DNA of 64,000 bases from Aliidiomarina celeris (lineage in GTDB: Bacteria; Pseudomonadota; Gammaproteobacteria; Enterobacterales; Alteromonadaceae): assembly GCF_003316875.1 (NCBI RefSeq), contig NZ_QMIL01000001.1:372001-436000 (forward strand). Reading direction: 5' to 3'. This document shows positions 31,346-41,077 of this stretch, in pieces. A program made the translations under genes and the position numbers. How positions within the stretch are numbered: position 1 is the first letter of the stretch; every line of letters begins with the position of its first letter. Under the pieces are notes generated by a model that did not search any database, was not told the origin of the DNA, and saw only the letters and a list, made by a program, of their open reading frames with translations.

Positions 31346-32569
31346 TCAGCTCAGCATTTCTTTCGCTTTACGCAAGCCTATAAATAACTGCTCAACTTCG
31401 TCTATTGTATTGTATATCGAAAACGACGCGCGTGCGGTTCCGGGCACACCTAGCCGTTTCATTAATGGCTGCGCACAATGGTCGCCGGTGCGAATTGCAA
31501 TGCCCTGCCGATCCAAAATAAAGCCCACATCGGCTGGGTGTATGCCGTTTAAATTAAAGCTATACACACCTATTTTTTCCGGCGCATTGCCCACTAATGT
31601 TAAGCCATCAAATTCTTCACCAAGCGCAACAGCGCGCTCGATAAGTTGCGCTTCATGTTGTTTCACTTCAACTAGAGGCAGCGCACTAAACCATTCTATA
31701 GCGGCCGCCATACCTACCGCACCAGCAATATTAGGTGTACCCGCCTCGAGCCGGTTCGGTAATGCGCCCCAGGTTGCGTCTTGATAACTTACCGACGCAA
31801 TCATTTCGCCACCAGTAAGCCATACTGGCCAGTCTTCGAGTACCGAATAACGGCCCCATAAAGCACCAACACCCGTTGGGCCAAATAATTTATGGCCAGA
31901 AAAAGCATAAAAGTCACAGTCAATGCTCTGCACGTTTACATCGCCGTGTGCCACACCTTGCGCGCCGTCAACCAGTACCAGAGCGCGCGGCGACTTTTCA
32001 CGCACAGTTCGAGTTAATGCCTGTACAGGGTTTACCGTGCCTAGCGCATTCGACACGTGCGGCATCGCCACAAACGCGGTTTGGCTCGACAGCAATGCGG
32101 CGAAAGCAGCTTGGTCTAACGCACCGTTATTTAAAATCGGCGCTACCTTTAGCGTTGCCCCCGCCTTTTTACACGCTTGTTGCCAAGTGACCAAATTGGC
32201 ATGGTGTTCAAGCTCTGTAACTAACACTTCGTCGTTCGCCTGCAACCGCTCCGCCATGCCCTTGGCAACAATATTAATGCCTTCCGTTGTACCGCTGGTC
32301 CAAATCACTTCTTCACGGCGGTTGGCGTTCAAAAAGTTCGCCACAACGTCACGCGCATGTTCATAGCGGCGCGTTGCTTCGTCACTTAAATAATGCGCAC
32401 CGCGGTGAACATTAGAATTGCACTCGCTATAAAAGCGAACAAGAGCGTCAATAACGGCCTGCGGTTTTTGCGTAGTTGCGGCATTGTCGAGGTACACTAA
32501 CGGCTTTCCGTGCACTTGGCGCGACAAAATCGGAAACTGAGCGCGAATAGCGGCAATATCGAAACTCAT
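31346..32569 (-). CDS. sufS: Cysteine desulfurase SufS
   Basis: PLP enzyme that removes sulfur from cysteine as a persulfide for cluster assembly. The 407 residues show the PLP Lys in FSGHKLFGPTG near 225, the HHAN motif (ELEHHANLVTWQQA near 120) and the catalytic Cys in RTGDHCAQPLM near 362, all typical of group II desulfurases. Its ATG overlaps the sufD stop in ATGA. Works with SufE encoded three genes later. Confidence 0.97.
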   Translation of the reverse strand: MSFDIAAIRAQFPILSRQVHGKPLVYLDNAATTQKPQAVIDALVRFYSECNSNVHRGAHYLSDEATRRYEHARDVVANFLNANRREEVIWTSGTTEGINIVAKGMAERLQANDEVLVTELEHHANLVTWQQACKKAGATLKVAPILNNGALDQAAFAALLSSQTAFVAMPHVSNALGTVNPVQALTRTVREKSPRALVLVDGAQGVAHGDVNVQSIDCDFYAFSGHKLFGPTGVGALWGRYSVLEDWPVWLTGGEMIASVSYQDATWGALPNRLEAGTPNIAGAVGMAAAIEWFSALPLVEVKQHEAQLIERAVALGEEFDGLTLVGNAPEKIGVYSFNLNGIHPADVGFILDRQGIAIRTGDHCAQPLMKRLGVPGTARASFSIYNTIDEVEQLFIGLRKAKEMLS

Positions 32570-33846
32570 TTTTGCTCCATGGCAGTAAAGCGCTCACGCA
32601 ATTGCGGCGCAAGCCATTCAGATATGGCTTTGTTGGGCATTTGGTTTACGAGCTCTTGAATAAAGCCGAAGTTCAACATGACCAATGCTTGGCTACGCGG
32701 AATACCGCGTGTTTGCAGGTAATACAGCTCTTTTTCTGCAATTTCAGCTACTGTAGCACCGTGCGCGCACTGCACATCATCGGCATAAATTTCAAGCTCA
32801 GGTTTCGTGGCAATATGGCCACCACGCGACAACAGCAAATTGCGGTTATTCAGTTCGGCCAAGGTTTTCTGCGCGTCACGATGAATATGAATACGACCGT
32901 TAAATACCGCGCGTGCTTTATCGCCAACAATCCCGCGCGCATTTTCTTCTGTCGTGCCGTTGGGAACCATATGTTCAATGCTGGTATGCAGGTCAAAATG
33001 TTCTTTCGGGGCCAGCAAATAAACCGCATTCATTTTTGCATAGGCGTGCTCGCCCACGTGGTTTAAGTCAATGTCGAGGCGGCTAATCTGGCTACCATAC
33101 CCTACCACCGTACTATTTAACCGTGCATGCTCACCCAAGTTAAAGTGGCTACCGCCAAAAAACTGCGCTTCGCCACCATGCAATGCGAACCGATAGTGCT
33201 CCAACTGGCTGTTTGCCGCTAAAGTAAATTCAGCGAATGCCGTTGACACACTGGCGCAACTGCCAAAGCCATGCTCAATCACGGTTGCTTTGGCGCCTTC
33301 ACCCACCACCACTAACACACGATGATGAGACTCCACATCGGCACTTAACCGATTCACAACCCGAATGGGCTGAGCCACCGTAGCACCAGCCTTAATGTGA
33401 ATAACCAATCCTTGCTGAGCCAGCACATCGTTCACCAAGCCAAACAAGTGGTGGCTTGGTTTCGCTTTATTAAACGCCGATAGTTCTGTGTTGGCACTGT
33501 CAAGCAATGCGTGCACCGACAAACCGTTCGGCAACCTTGCCTGCTCAAGCGGTTGCGGTTTATGCCCAGCCTCTGCAACACCGACAAATTGGCCGTTTTC
33601 AAAAACAAAGTCGAGACTCTGCAAACCATCAATAACTGGTATTTCGCTCGTGCTATTTTCGGCCGCTGACGCCAAAGGTAGCTGTAATTTTTCCAACGTA
33701 TGCAAAGACGTATAACGCCACGCTTCAGTGCGCCGTGTTGGCCAGCGCTGTTCAAGCAAACGCTGCAGAGCTTGTTGCCGAGCGGGGCTTAACCAGTCAT
33801 CTACCCGCTCAGCACGGTCGACAACAGAGGCTAACCATTCACTCAT
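32566..33846 (-). CDS. sufD: Fe-S assembly scaffold subunit SufD
   Basis: Paralogue of SufB and part of the SufBC2D scaffold. SufD is needed for iron entry. The 426 residues show the right-handed beta-helix core (about 150-380) and the conserved segment NGRIHIHRDAQKTLAELNNRNLLLS near 310, followed by YADDVQCAHGATVA. It overlaps both sufC upstream and sufS downstream by ATGA, so stoichiometric expression is likely. Confidence 0.95.
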   Translation of the reverse strand: MSEWLASVVDRAERVDDWLSPARQQALQRLLEQRWPTRRTEAWRYTSLHTLEKLQLPLASAAENSTSEIPVIDGLQSLDFVFENGQFVGVAEAGHKPQPLEQARLPNGLSVHALLDSANTELSAFNKAKPSHHLFGLVNDVLAQQGLVIHIKAGATVAQPIRVVNRLSADVESHHRVLVVVGEGAKATVIEHGFGSCASVSTAFAEFTLAANSQLEHYRFALHGGEAQFFGGSHFNLGEHARLNSTVVGYGSQISRLDIDLNHVGEHAYAKMNAVYLLAPKEHFDLHTSIEHMVPNGTTEENARGIVGDKARAVFNGRIHIHRDAQKTLAELNNRNLLLSRGGHIATKPELEIYADDVQCAHGATVAEIAEKELYYLQTRGIPRSQALVMLNFGFIQELVNQMPNKAISEWLAPQLRERFTAMEQK

Positions 33847-34616
33847 GCTGTGGCTCCTTGTGTTGCGGTGGCATCACCATTGTCGAGCCAAGCGTAGCCA
33901 GAAGCTTCTACTTCTTTTGCCAACTCTGGGCCACCACTTTTGACAATTTTGCCATCGGCTAAAATGTGTACAAAGTCGGGTTCAATAAAGTCGAGCAAGC
34001 GCTGATAATGGGTGACCACAATAAAGCTGCGCTTACCGTCGCGTTGGCTATTTACGCCGTCTGCAACTACTTTCAAAGCGTCAATATCGAGTCCAGAGTC
34101 CGACTCGTCCAAAATACAAAGCTTTGGCTCGAGCAGAATCATTTGCATAATTTCGTTGCGCTTTTTCTCACCGCCGGAAAAACCTTCATTTACGCCACGT
34201 TTTAAAAAGTCGAGCGGCAAGTTCACCTGCTGGCTTGCTGCTTTTGCAATCTTCAAGAATTCCGCGGCAGTATAAGGCTCTTCACCGCGCGCCTTACGCA
34301 CTGTATTCACGCTTTCTTTCATAAATTCCATGTTGCTCACACCGGGAATTTCAACCGGATACTGGAACGCTAAGAACAAACCTGCTTGAGCGCGCTCATC
34401 TACTTCCATGTCCAATAAATCATGGCCGTCAAAGTCAACTTTACCCTGCTCTACCTCATAACCTTCGCGCCCTGAAAGCACATAGCCTAAGGTACTTTTA
34501 CCCGCGCCATTGGGGCCCATAATTGCATGAACTTCACCAGCATTTACCGTTAGGTTTAACCCTTTCAGAATGGTTTTATCTTCTACGCTGGCTTGCAAAT
34601 CTTTAATGGTTAACAT
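33843..34616 (-). CDS. sufC: Fe-S assembly ATPase SufC
   Basis: ABC-type ATPase that powers conformational change in SufBCD. The 257 residues contain Walker A GPNGAGKSTL near 35, the Q-loop FQYPVEIPG, the signature FSGGEKKRNEI near 148 and Walker B LCILDESDSGLD near 168. Two ATGs lie together; the second (34616) matches the E. coli start MLSIKDL and leaves a six-base spacing from GGGG. Starts at the sufB stop without a gap. Confidence 0.97.
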   Translation of the reverse strand: MLTIKDLQASVEDKTILKGLNLTVNAGEVHAIMGPNGAGKSTLGYVLSGREGYEVEQGKVDFDGHDLLDMEVDERAQAGLFLAFQYPVEIPGVSNMEFMKESVNTVRKARGEEPYTAAEFLKIAKAASQQVNLPLDFLKRGVNEGFSGGEKKRNEIMQMILLEPKLCILDESDSGLDIDALKVVADGVNSQRDGKRSFIVVTHYQRLLDFIEPDFVHILADGKIVKSGGPELAKEVEASGYAWLDNGDATATQGATA

Positions 34617-34619
34617 CAT

Positions 34620-36056
34620 TTACCCCACTGAACCTTCGAGACTAATTTCGAGTAGTTTGCCTGCTTCAACCGCAAACTCCATTGGTAACTCTTTGAATAC
34701 TTCTTTACAAAAACCATTCACAATCATAGAAATGGCTTTTTCTTCGTCGAGCCCACGCTGTTGGCATAAGAACAACTGGTCGTCACTTACTTTTGACGTG
34801 GTCGCTTCGTGCTCCACAATCGCCGACGGGTTCGAACTTTCAATATACGGGAAGGTATGCGCTGCGCATTTATCGCCAATTAACAGCGAATCACATTCAG
34901 TAAAGTTACGCGCGCCGTCAGCGCCTGGCCCCATTTTCACCAACCCGCGGTAAGCATTGCTGCTGTTACCCGCGGAAATGCCTTTAGAAATAATGGTCGA
35001 CTTGGTGTTTTTCCCCAAGTGGATCATTTTGGTGCCGGTATCGGCCTGTTGCCGGCCGCGAGTAAGTGCCACTGAGTAGAATTCGCCGACGCTGTTGTCG
35101 CCACGCAAAATACAGCTCGGATACTTCCAAGTAATAGCCGAGCCTGTTTCTACTTGTGTCCAAGATATTTTTGCATTTTTCTCACACACACCGCGTTTGG
35201 TGACAAAGTTATAAATACCACCTTTGCCATTTTCGTCGCCGGGGTACCAGTTTTGCACCGTACTGTATTTTATTTCCGCGTCGTCGAGCGCAACCAGTTC
35301 AACCACTGCTGCGTGCAATTGGTTCTCGTCGCGTTGCGGTGCTGTACAGCCCTCGAGGTAACTCACATAGCTGCCTTCGTCAGCGACAATTAATGTGCGT
35401 TCAAACTGCCCTGTGTTCAGCTCGTTAATACGGAAGTAGGTCGACAATTCCATCGGGCAACGAACGCCCTTCGGAATGTATACAAAAGAGCCGTCGGTAA
35501 ATACCGCACAATTTAATGCTGCAAAAAAGTTGTCGGTTTTTGGCACCACTGAACCAATATACTTCTTCACTAACTCAGGGTATTTCTGGATCGCTTCTGA
35601 AATAGGGCAAAAAATCACACCGGCTTCTTCAAGCTTTTCGCGAAAGGTGGTCACCACGGACACCGAGTCGAAAACCGCGTCTACCGCAACACCCGCTAGC
35701 ATTTCTTGCTCATGCAGCGGTATACCGAGTTTTTCGTAGGTGCGAAGCAATTCTGGATCAACTTCGTCGAGCGACTTCGGTTTGTCTTTCATACTCTTTG
35801 GTGCGGAGTAATAGGAAATAGACTGGTAGTCAATGGGGTCGTAGCCTAAATGTGCCCAATCAGGCTCTTTCATTTTCAACCATGAACGAAACGCTTGTAA
35901 ACGCCACTCGAGCATCCACTCTGGCTCATTTTTCATCGCAGAAATACGTTCAATAACAGATTCATCTAAACCAATAGGGAATGTGTCAGACTCAATATCG
36001 GAAACGAAGCCCGCGTCGTATTTGCGCGCTATCGCTTGGTCTAATTGATCACTCAT
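34620..36056 (-). CDS. sufB: Fe-S assembly scaffold subunit SufB
   Basis: Main scaffold on which the nascent cluster is built in SufBC2D. The 478 residues (E. coli 495) contain the N-terminal helical part ([17 protein letters not shown]) and the beta-helix core. The C-terminal segment [23 protein letters not shown] is near 390 with the conserved Cys. First gene of sufBCDSA-sufT-sufE, with AGAGG seven bases upstream of ATG 36056 and an IscR-box promoter beyond. Confidence 0.97.
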   Translation of the reverse strand: MSDQLDQAIARKYDAGFVSDIESDTFPIGLDESVIERISAMKNEPEWMLEWRLQAFRSWLKMKEPDWAHLGYDPIDYQSISYYSAPKSMKDKPKSLDEVDPELLRTYEKLGIPLHEQEMLAGVAVDAVFDSVSVVTTFREKLEEAGVIFCPISEAIQKYPELVKKYIGSVVPKTDNFFAALNCAVFTDGSFVYIPKGVRCPMELSTYFRINELNTGQFERTLIVADEGSYVSYLEGCTAPQRDENQLHAAVVELVALDDAEIKYSTVQNWYPGDENGKGGIYNFVTKRGVCEKNAKISWTQVETGSAITWKYPSCILRGDNSVGEFYSVALTRGRQQADTGTKMIHLGKNTKSTIISKGISAGNSSNAYRGLVKMGPGADGARNFTECDSLLIGDKCAAHTFPYIESSNPSAIVEHEATTSKVSDDQLFLCQQRGLDEEKAISMIVNGFCKEVFKELPMEFAVEAGKLLEISLEGSVG

Positions 36057-36091
36057 CCTATAACCTCTTGAGCAGCGGATTTAATGCGTTG

Positions 36092-36124
36092 ATTATACAT
36101 TTCCCGACTATTTCACTCAAGTAT
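36092..36124 (-). promoter_or_regulatory. suf operon promoter with overlapping IscR type 1-like box
   Basis: On the minus strand TTGAGT (36120-36115), exactly 17 bases, then a perfect TATAAT (36097-36092), giving a start near 36085. A palindrome-like IscR box spans 36124-36099: left half ATACTTGAGT, right half AGTCGGGAAAT, about 22 of 25 matches to the remembered type 1 consensus. It covers the -35 and the spacer, so IscR should repress. It resembles the box before iscR at 29361, which supports one shared regulon. Confidence 0.72.
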
Positions 36125-36174
36125 TAGCCCGCATCAATTCGTCCGTCGCTGAGCAATCCCGCGTTATATGCCCC

Positions 36175-36213
36175 AAAAAAGAAAACGCACAGTCCTTTTG
36201 AGGGCTATGCGTT
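36175..36213 (-). terminator. Intrinsic terminator after the DUF3010 gene
   Basis: On the minus strand AACGCA and TGCGTT close a stem with an inner GC-rich helix (AGCCC / GGACT with mismatches), followed by TTCTTTTTT. It lies 27 bases past the DUF3010 stop and separates that operon from suf. The stem is imperfect. Confidence 0.65.
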
Positions 36214-36239
36214 ACACATTAAGTGGTAGTGTGTTGGGT

Positions 36240-36686
36240 TTAGGCGTCGTTTTTTAATGGGTGAGGATGCGCGAGATAGGCATACCCCACAGAAAATGCC
36301 GTTTCTTGAAACTTCTTTAAACCCGTACTTTCAAAGTCCACAGGCAACGGATTACGCTTAATTCGCTCTTTGTACTCTGATCCTGTCATGATCAGCGTGT
36401 CGGTTTGCGCAATCAGCTGAATCGCAGCTTCCATTTTAAAACCAACAGCGCCACCGGCAAACTTGCCTTTTTGCGGGCGCTCTTTAATTACAAAAGTGTT
36501 TATACGGTAGTCTTCAGCAAGCTTTTGCAGCGTAAACTGAAATTTGCGCATATTTTCTACGTCGTGATCTTTTACCAACTGCACGCGTGTTTGCCGGCAA
36601 TCGAGGATTTGAAAAAGCCCGTCTTTCTTTTCCAGCAAACAGAGCATGGCTTCATTACTTTTTATTTCTATACCGCATACGCGCAT
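36240..36686 (-). CDS. DUF3010-family protein, unknown function
   Basis: Small soluble protein of 148 residues, family of unknown function found in marine gammaproteobacteria. The start MRVCGIEIKSNEAMLCLLE and the repeated acidic/basic pattern suggest a RNase H-like or Holliday-junction-resolvase-like alpha/beta fold: GIEI at the first strand, then FVIKERPQKGKFAGG. I offer this only as an idea. No signal peptide or membrane helix. It begins 15 bases after the channel gene and is followed by a terminator, so it is the third gene of the Sel1-channel operon. Confidence 0.8.
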   Translation of the reverse strand: MRVCGIEIKSNEAMLCLLEKKDGLFQILDCRQTRVQLVKDHDVENMRKFQFTLQKLAEDYRINTFVIKERPQKGKFAGGAVGFKMEAAIQLIAQTDTLIMTGSEYKERIKRNPLPVDFESTGLKKFQETAFSVGYAYLAHPHPLKNDA

Positions 36687-36701
36687 ATCGTCTGTCTCTT
36701 G

Positions 36702-38630
36702 TTAATTTGAAGTGTCGTTTTCAATTACAATAAGTTGGCTTCGGCTGCCGAACACAAAACGTTGCTCAGGCCGTGGGTTTAATTTTACTTCTTTACCGTT
36801 CGGATTTACTCCGAGTAAAACCGCATTCTCACCCAAAACAAATTGCTGCAGTTCGCCAATCGCTAACTCTCTGTGCAATGAGCTCGGCAAGTACCTTATA
36901 TTCAAGCGCGCGCCTTGGCTTGACAGCAACTCGTCATACACCACGCGTAAATAAGGGTACAACGCAACTTGCGCCAACACATGGCTCACAATCATTGAGC
37001 TTACAATAACGTCGCTCCGCGCATGGTCAATATACACTTCATTGCTAGGGTCGTTGAGCTCTACAACCACGTAAGGGCGTGCTACCGACTGCGGCAATTT
37101 ATTCAGTAGGTAGTCTAACATCATTAGCCCCACTACGCTGCGGGCGTCTGCCTCTTCACCCGACCCGAGTCGATCACTACTAAAGAGCATTACCGTGTCG
37201 TATCGCTCAGGTTGCAACCGCTGCATTTGAGTTTGCTGGGTGAAGTCACCTTGCACAAACTCAAGTTGCCCCGGCCAACGGCTGTCTAAACCCGCCAACT
37301 CTGCTTGTCGCTCTGCGGCCGACAGCGAACTTACCAAGGTCACGTGGAAGCGCGCTTTCGGCTCCCGAGCCAGCTCTTCCAGTACCATGGGTACTTTACT
37401 ACTCCAGCCAAGGCACAAAATACGGCGGCGCTCTACCGTTTCTGCATAGCATAGGCTGTCTCTGTTTTTCAGCATCATGCGTTTTTTGGGTTTGTCTAAC
37501 ACCGCAGGCGGCTCTGAACCCAAGCCCAATACCACAACGTAGTCCACATCGCCTATGATGTAGTCGGGGGCGGGTGCCAGCATAGCTTCGCGTTTACCGT
37601 TGACCTCACGAACCACTCCACACGGGGTTGCATCGGCAAAATAGCCGAACACGTCACGCCACGGTTTTCCCACCAATTGTGGGTACCGCGCAGGAATAAG
37701 TTGCGGCTGCCCTGCTTGTAACAACAACGCTTTCACCGCCGAAAGCACGCCGTTGTAAAGTACCCCTCGCGCTAGCATTCGGCCAACAATTAAGTCGCCG
37801 GGTATAATTTGCAGTGGGCCCTTGTAGGTGTGTAATGCAATTGGAATTTTTTGCGCGTCCATAAGCTCAGCCACTACCCGCGGCTTTTCCGCCATGTCTG
37901 CCGTGGCCGCGTCGAGTGACAGCAGCATTTTTATTACGTCGGCGTCGGCGCTCAACACCGATGCCGCCGACGTGTCTCGTGTGGGTAACCCACGCGACGG
38001 AATAAGAATTGAACTGGCATTGCGCACGGCCACGCGGTGCAAATGTTCCGGATTTAAATTTGAACCCGAACGCAACACAACTCTACGCCGCTGTGCCCCA
38101 CTCCAGCGCTCGGCAAGCACTTCTTCTACTGGCCCTTCGGTAATGTCGTCGGCCAACACGGCAATACGGCGCTCACCGCTTACTCTACTGTTGTATTCAA
38201 GCAATTCACGAATAACCGGCAAGGTACGTGAGGTCCAACCCAGAATAACTCGATGATCTTTAAAGGTAACAGGCGTTAAACCCTGCTCTAAATTACGCAT
38301 TTGGCGGAACAACCACTGGGTCATAATAGCGACAAGCGTACCCATAAAGAGTACATAACCGGCAATAGTTAATGCTGTGGAAATCACTCTCCGCGCACCA
38401 CCACTGTCGTCGCCAAGGTAACCTGGATCCGTAAGGCGCAGGAATGCCCACCATATTTCATCTAATAGCGACTTTTCTGCCGGGGCGTAGAAATAAGCAG
38501 CAAGCCCGCCCGATAAGGTAACAATAAGTACAATCGCAACCACAATAAGCAGTTGCGGCAGTGCTCCACCGCCAAGCATGCGCTCGGCCAAATACTTAAG
38601 CCGATCAATAAGCCCTAAACGAAATATCAT
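36702..38630 (-). CDS. CASTOR/POLLUX-type ion channel-like membrane protein
   Basis: Predicted cation channel with cytoplasmic RCK/TrkA-N regulatory domains. The 642 residues start with a membrane segment (about 25-50), a pore-like re-entrant stretch (LLDEIWWAFLRLTDPGYLGDD, 55-75) and a second helix (about 84-106). Two Rossmann-type nucleotide-binding halves follow (VILGWTSRTLPVIRELLEY near 128; RRILCLGWSSKVPMVLEEL near 400) and a C-terminal TrkA-C-like part. This matches plant CASTOR/POLLUX relatives in bacteria. Its ATG directly follows the stop of the Sel1 gene (TAAATG), implying coupled translation. Ion selectivity cannot be read from the sequence. Confidence 0.85.
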   Translation of the reverse strand: MIFRLGLIDRLKYLAERMLGGGALPQLLIVVAIVLIVTLSGGLAAYFYAPAEKSLLDEIWWAFLRLTDPGYLGDDSGGARRVISTALTIAGYVLFMGTLVAIMTQWLFRQMRNLEQGLTPVTFKDHRVILGWTSRTLPVIRELLEYNSRVSGERRIAVLADDITEGPVEEVLAERWSGAQRRRVVLRSGSNLNPEHLHRVAVRNASSILIPSRGLPTRDTSAASVLSADADVIKMLLSLDAATADMAEKPRVVAELMDAQKIPIALHTYKGPLQIIPGDLIVGRMLARGVLYNGVLSAVKALLLQAGQPQLIPARYPQLVGKPWRDVFGYFADATPCGVVREVNGKREAMLAPAPDYIIGDVDYVVVLGLGSEPPAVLDKPKKRMMLKNRDSLCYAETVERRRILCLGWSSKVPMVLEELAREPKARFHVTLVSSLSAAERQAELAGLDSRWPGQLEFVQGDFTQQTQMQRLQPERYDTVMLFSSDRLGSGEEADARSVVGLMMLDYLLNKLPQSVARPYVVVELNDPSNEVYIDHARSDVIVSSMIVSHVLAQVALYPYLRVVYDELLSSQGARLNIRYLPSSLHRELAIGELQQFVLGENAVLLGVNPNGKEVKLNPRPEQRFVFGSRSQLIVIENDTSN

Positions 38631-40985
38631 TTAACGCCCTCCGCGGCCCGCTTCTCGCATCATGTCGAGGTTGTTCAGCGCTCCCTCGTGACCTTGCGCT
38701 GCCGCTTCTGCAAACCACCTTTGCGCTTCTTGGTCGTTCACGTCCACCCCCACGCCGTTATAAAACATGAGGCCTAAATTATTCTGCGCGCCGGCATGGC
38801 CTAGCTCTGCTGCTTGTTGGTAATAGCGCAGTGCTTGTTGATAATTCACCGCAACACCACGCCCTTGTTCAAACAGCATCGCAAGGTTATTTGCTGCATT
38901 TGCATTCCCCTGCGCAGCCGCTTTTTCATACCATTGTGCTGCCATTGCTTCCGATTGGGCGACACCAAATCCGTTTTCGTACATAAAACCTAAATTGGTT
39001 TGAGCGCCAGCAAATCCCTGTTCAGCAGCAGCGCTATACCACCGCACTGCTTCTTGATCATTTTGCTGCACGCCGCGGCCAGCGCGATACATGAGCCCTA
39101 GGTTCGACTGAGCAGCGGCTAATCCAGCTTCAGCGGCTTGTTTATACCAGCGCACGGCCTCGGTAAAGTTACGCTCTACCCCTAAGCCATCTTCATATAA
39201 AATACCTAAGCTCGCTTGCGACCAAATATCACCTTGCTCGGCGGCCTTTAAATACCAAAACGCTGCCCGCTCATAATTTTTCTTTACCCCGTCGCCGTAT
39301 TCATAAAGCTCCGCAAGGCTTCCCTGGGCGGTCATGTCGCCCTGCTCGGCGGCGAGCTTAAAATAGTGAACGGCGCGCTCCAAATTGCGCGGCGAACTCC
39401 CTTGGCTGGCTAAATATAATTTGGCTAAATTGACCTGAGCCGCAACATTGCCGGCGTCGGCCGGGGCTTGATAAAGTGCAACGGCAGCGTCGAAGTCTTG
39501 CGCAACACCGTCGCCACGCTGATAGAGGAATGCCAGCGCCGCCTGCGCATTGCTATGCCCTTGGTCGGCGGCAAGCTGATACCAACGAGCGGCTTCTTCA
39601 TTCGACTGCTCAACGCCGTGGCCATACTGATAAAGCACACCAAGGTTATTCTGTGCACTCATATTGCCGCTACGGGCAGCGCGTAAATACCAACGAAAAG
39701 CTTGCTCATACGACTGTTCCACACCCAAACCATTTTCAAAGAGAACTCCAAGCTGGTTTTGCGCGCTCGCATTGTCTTGATCCGACGCCAAGCGCAAGTA
39801 GTGCGCCGCTTGCGCGTACGATTGCTCAACACCTATGCCGTCGAGGTACAGAGCGCCCAACTGCGCTTGTGCATTCGGCTCACCCTGCTCTGCCGCTCGC
39901 GTAAGCCAATGCACTGCATCGCTCGCCGACGCAGCAACACCGATACCCTCTAAGTATGCAATTCCCAAGTTAAACTGCCCGGCAATGTGCCCTTGTTCTG
40001 CTGCGCGGGTGTACCAATGAAAGGCTTCGGTAGCAGATGCTTCAACACCTAATCCGTTTTCGTAGAGCTCACCAAGGCTATTTTGCGCCCAAACATTACC
40101 CTGTTCCGCCGAAATTTTAAACCAGCGAAATGCCTCGTCGTAGTTTTGTTCTACGCCTTCTCCGCGTAGGTACAATGCGGCAATGTTATTCTGCGCGCCC
40201 GCATGGTTTTGCTGGGCCGCTTGCAAGTACCAGTAAGCCGCTTCGCGCATATTCCTTGAAGCTCCGCGGCCATTTTCGAGCATGAAGGCTAAATTATTTT
40301 GCGCCCATGCATACCCTTGCTCGGCAGCGGCCTGATACCATCGAACTGCCTGTTCGTCGGACTGCTCAACGCCGCGGCCGTAATCGAACATAACGCCTAA
40401 ATTATGCTGAGCCCAAGCGTTACCTTGCTCCGCCGATTTTAAATACCATTGCGCAGCGAGTTCGTCAGAACGCTCGACCCCGCGACCCGCTCTGTACATA
40501 AACCCTAAACTTGCCTGCGCGTCTGCATTTCCTTGCTCTGCCGCAAGCCGTAGCCAGTGCACAGCTTGCGCGTCATTTTGTTCAACCCCTTGGCCATTTT
40601 GGTAGAAAAAACCCAGGCTTGCCTGTGCCGTTACCACGCCTTTTTCGGCTCCCATACGGTAAAACGTAGCAGCATTGGCAAAAGACTGCGGTACGCCTAA
40701 ACCGTTTTCGTAGAGCACTGCTAGGTTGGTCGCAGCCAATTCGTTTCCTTGTTCAGCGGCCATAGCATAATAATTTGCCGCTTCTGCATACGACTGCGGC
40801 ACCCGTTGCCCGTTCTGGTACATAATCGCCAGCTGTAACTGTGCGGCGGAATTACCTTCTTGCGCTAAGGTTTGAATTTCCTCAACACTAATGTCGTCCC
40901 ATCCAAACACGGGAAAACTGAGGTTTAATAACACGGCGATGAGGAAAAGGCTTTTTTTAAACAATTGTGCTACCTGTAAATGCAT
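38631..40985 (-). CDS. Large exported Sel1-repeat protein
   Basis: Scaffold-type protein of 784 residues. ATG 40985 (MHLQVAQLFKKSLFLIAVLLNLSF) provides a signal peptide; GAGAG lies upstream. After it come 20 complete 36-residue Sel1 (TPR-like) repeats and a partial last one, with the consensus NLGxMYxxGxGVxQxxxxAxxWYxxAAEQG. Repeat 14 has one extra residue and the most divergent loop. Such arrays form superhelices that bind partner proteins. The adjacent channel gene starts at the stop codon, so a regulatory or assembly role for the channel is plausible but inferred. It could also be an independent periplasmic factor. Confidence 0.92.
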   Translation of the reverse strand: MHLQVAQLFKKSLFLIAVLLNLSFPVFGWDDISVEEIQTLAQEGNSAAQLQLAIMYQNGQRVPQSYAEAANYYAMAAEQGNELAATNLAVLYENGLGVPQSFANAATFYRMGAEKGVVTAQASLGFFYQNGQGVEQNDAQAVHWLRLAAEQGNADAQASLGFMYRAGRGVERSDELAAQWYLKSAEQGNAWAQHNLGVMFDYGRGVEQSDEQAVRWYQAAAEQGYAWAQNNLAFMLENGRGASRNMREAAYWYLQAAQQNHAGAQNNIAALYLRGEGVEQNYDEAFRWFKISAEQGNVWAQNSLGELYENGLGVEASATEAFHWYTRAAEQGHIAGQFNLGIAYLEGIGVAASASDAVHWLTRAAEQGEPNAQAQLGALYLDGIGVEQSYAQAAHYLRLASDQDNASAQNQLGVLFENGLGVEQSYEQAFRWYLRAARSGNMSAQNNLGVLYQYGHGVEQSNEEAARWYQLAADQGHSNAQAALAFLYQRGDGVAQDFDAAVALYQAPADAGNVAAQVNLAKLYLASQGSSPRNLERAVHYFKLAAEQGDMTAQGSLAELYEYGDGVKKNYERAAFWYLKAAEQGDIWSQASLGILYEDGLGVERNFTEAVRWYKQAAEAGLAAAQSNLGLMYRAGRGVQQNDQEAVRWYSAAAEQGFAGAQTNLGFMYENGFGVAQSEAMAAQWYEKAAAQGNANAANNLAMLFEQGRGVAVNYQQALRYYQQAAELGHAGAQNNLGLMFYNGVGVDVNDQEAQRWFAEAAAQGHEGALNNLDMMREAGRGGR

Positions 40986-41022
40986 AATGCTCTCTTTAAT
41001 TAACGCCTGAAAACAACCCTGC

Positions 41023-41052
41023 TTGACAGGCTTTTGGGCATTAATTGTTAAT
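41023..41052 (+). promoter_or_regulatory. Possible promoter of the cyclotransferase-amidoligase pair
   Basis: A perfect -35 TTGACA (41023-41028) is followed after 18 bases by GTTAAT (41047-41052), a moderate -10. The leader to the TTG start would be about 85 bases and contains the inverted repeat at 41078-41096. Confidence 0.4.
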
Positions 41053-41077
41053 TCTTTGTAAGGGTTCATGATACGCT

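Noticed and set aside
32572-33066. Long plus-strand frame inside sufD
   Set aside because: Antisense shadow of sufD, which is conserved throughout; no start context.
38631-40985. Strong periodic DNA similarity at about 108-base spacing
   Set aside because: It encodes in-frame 36-residue Sel1 repeats; there are no identical repeats with unique spacers, so it is neither CRISPR nor satellite DNA.
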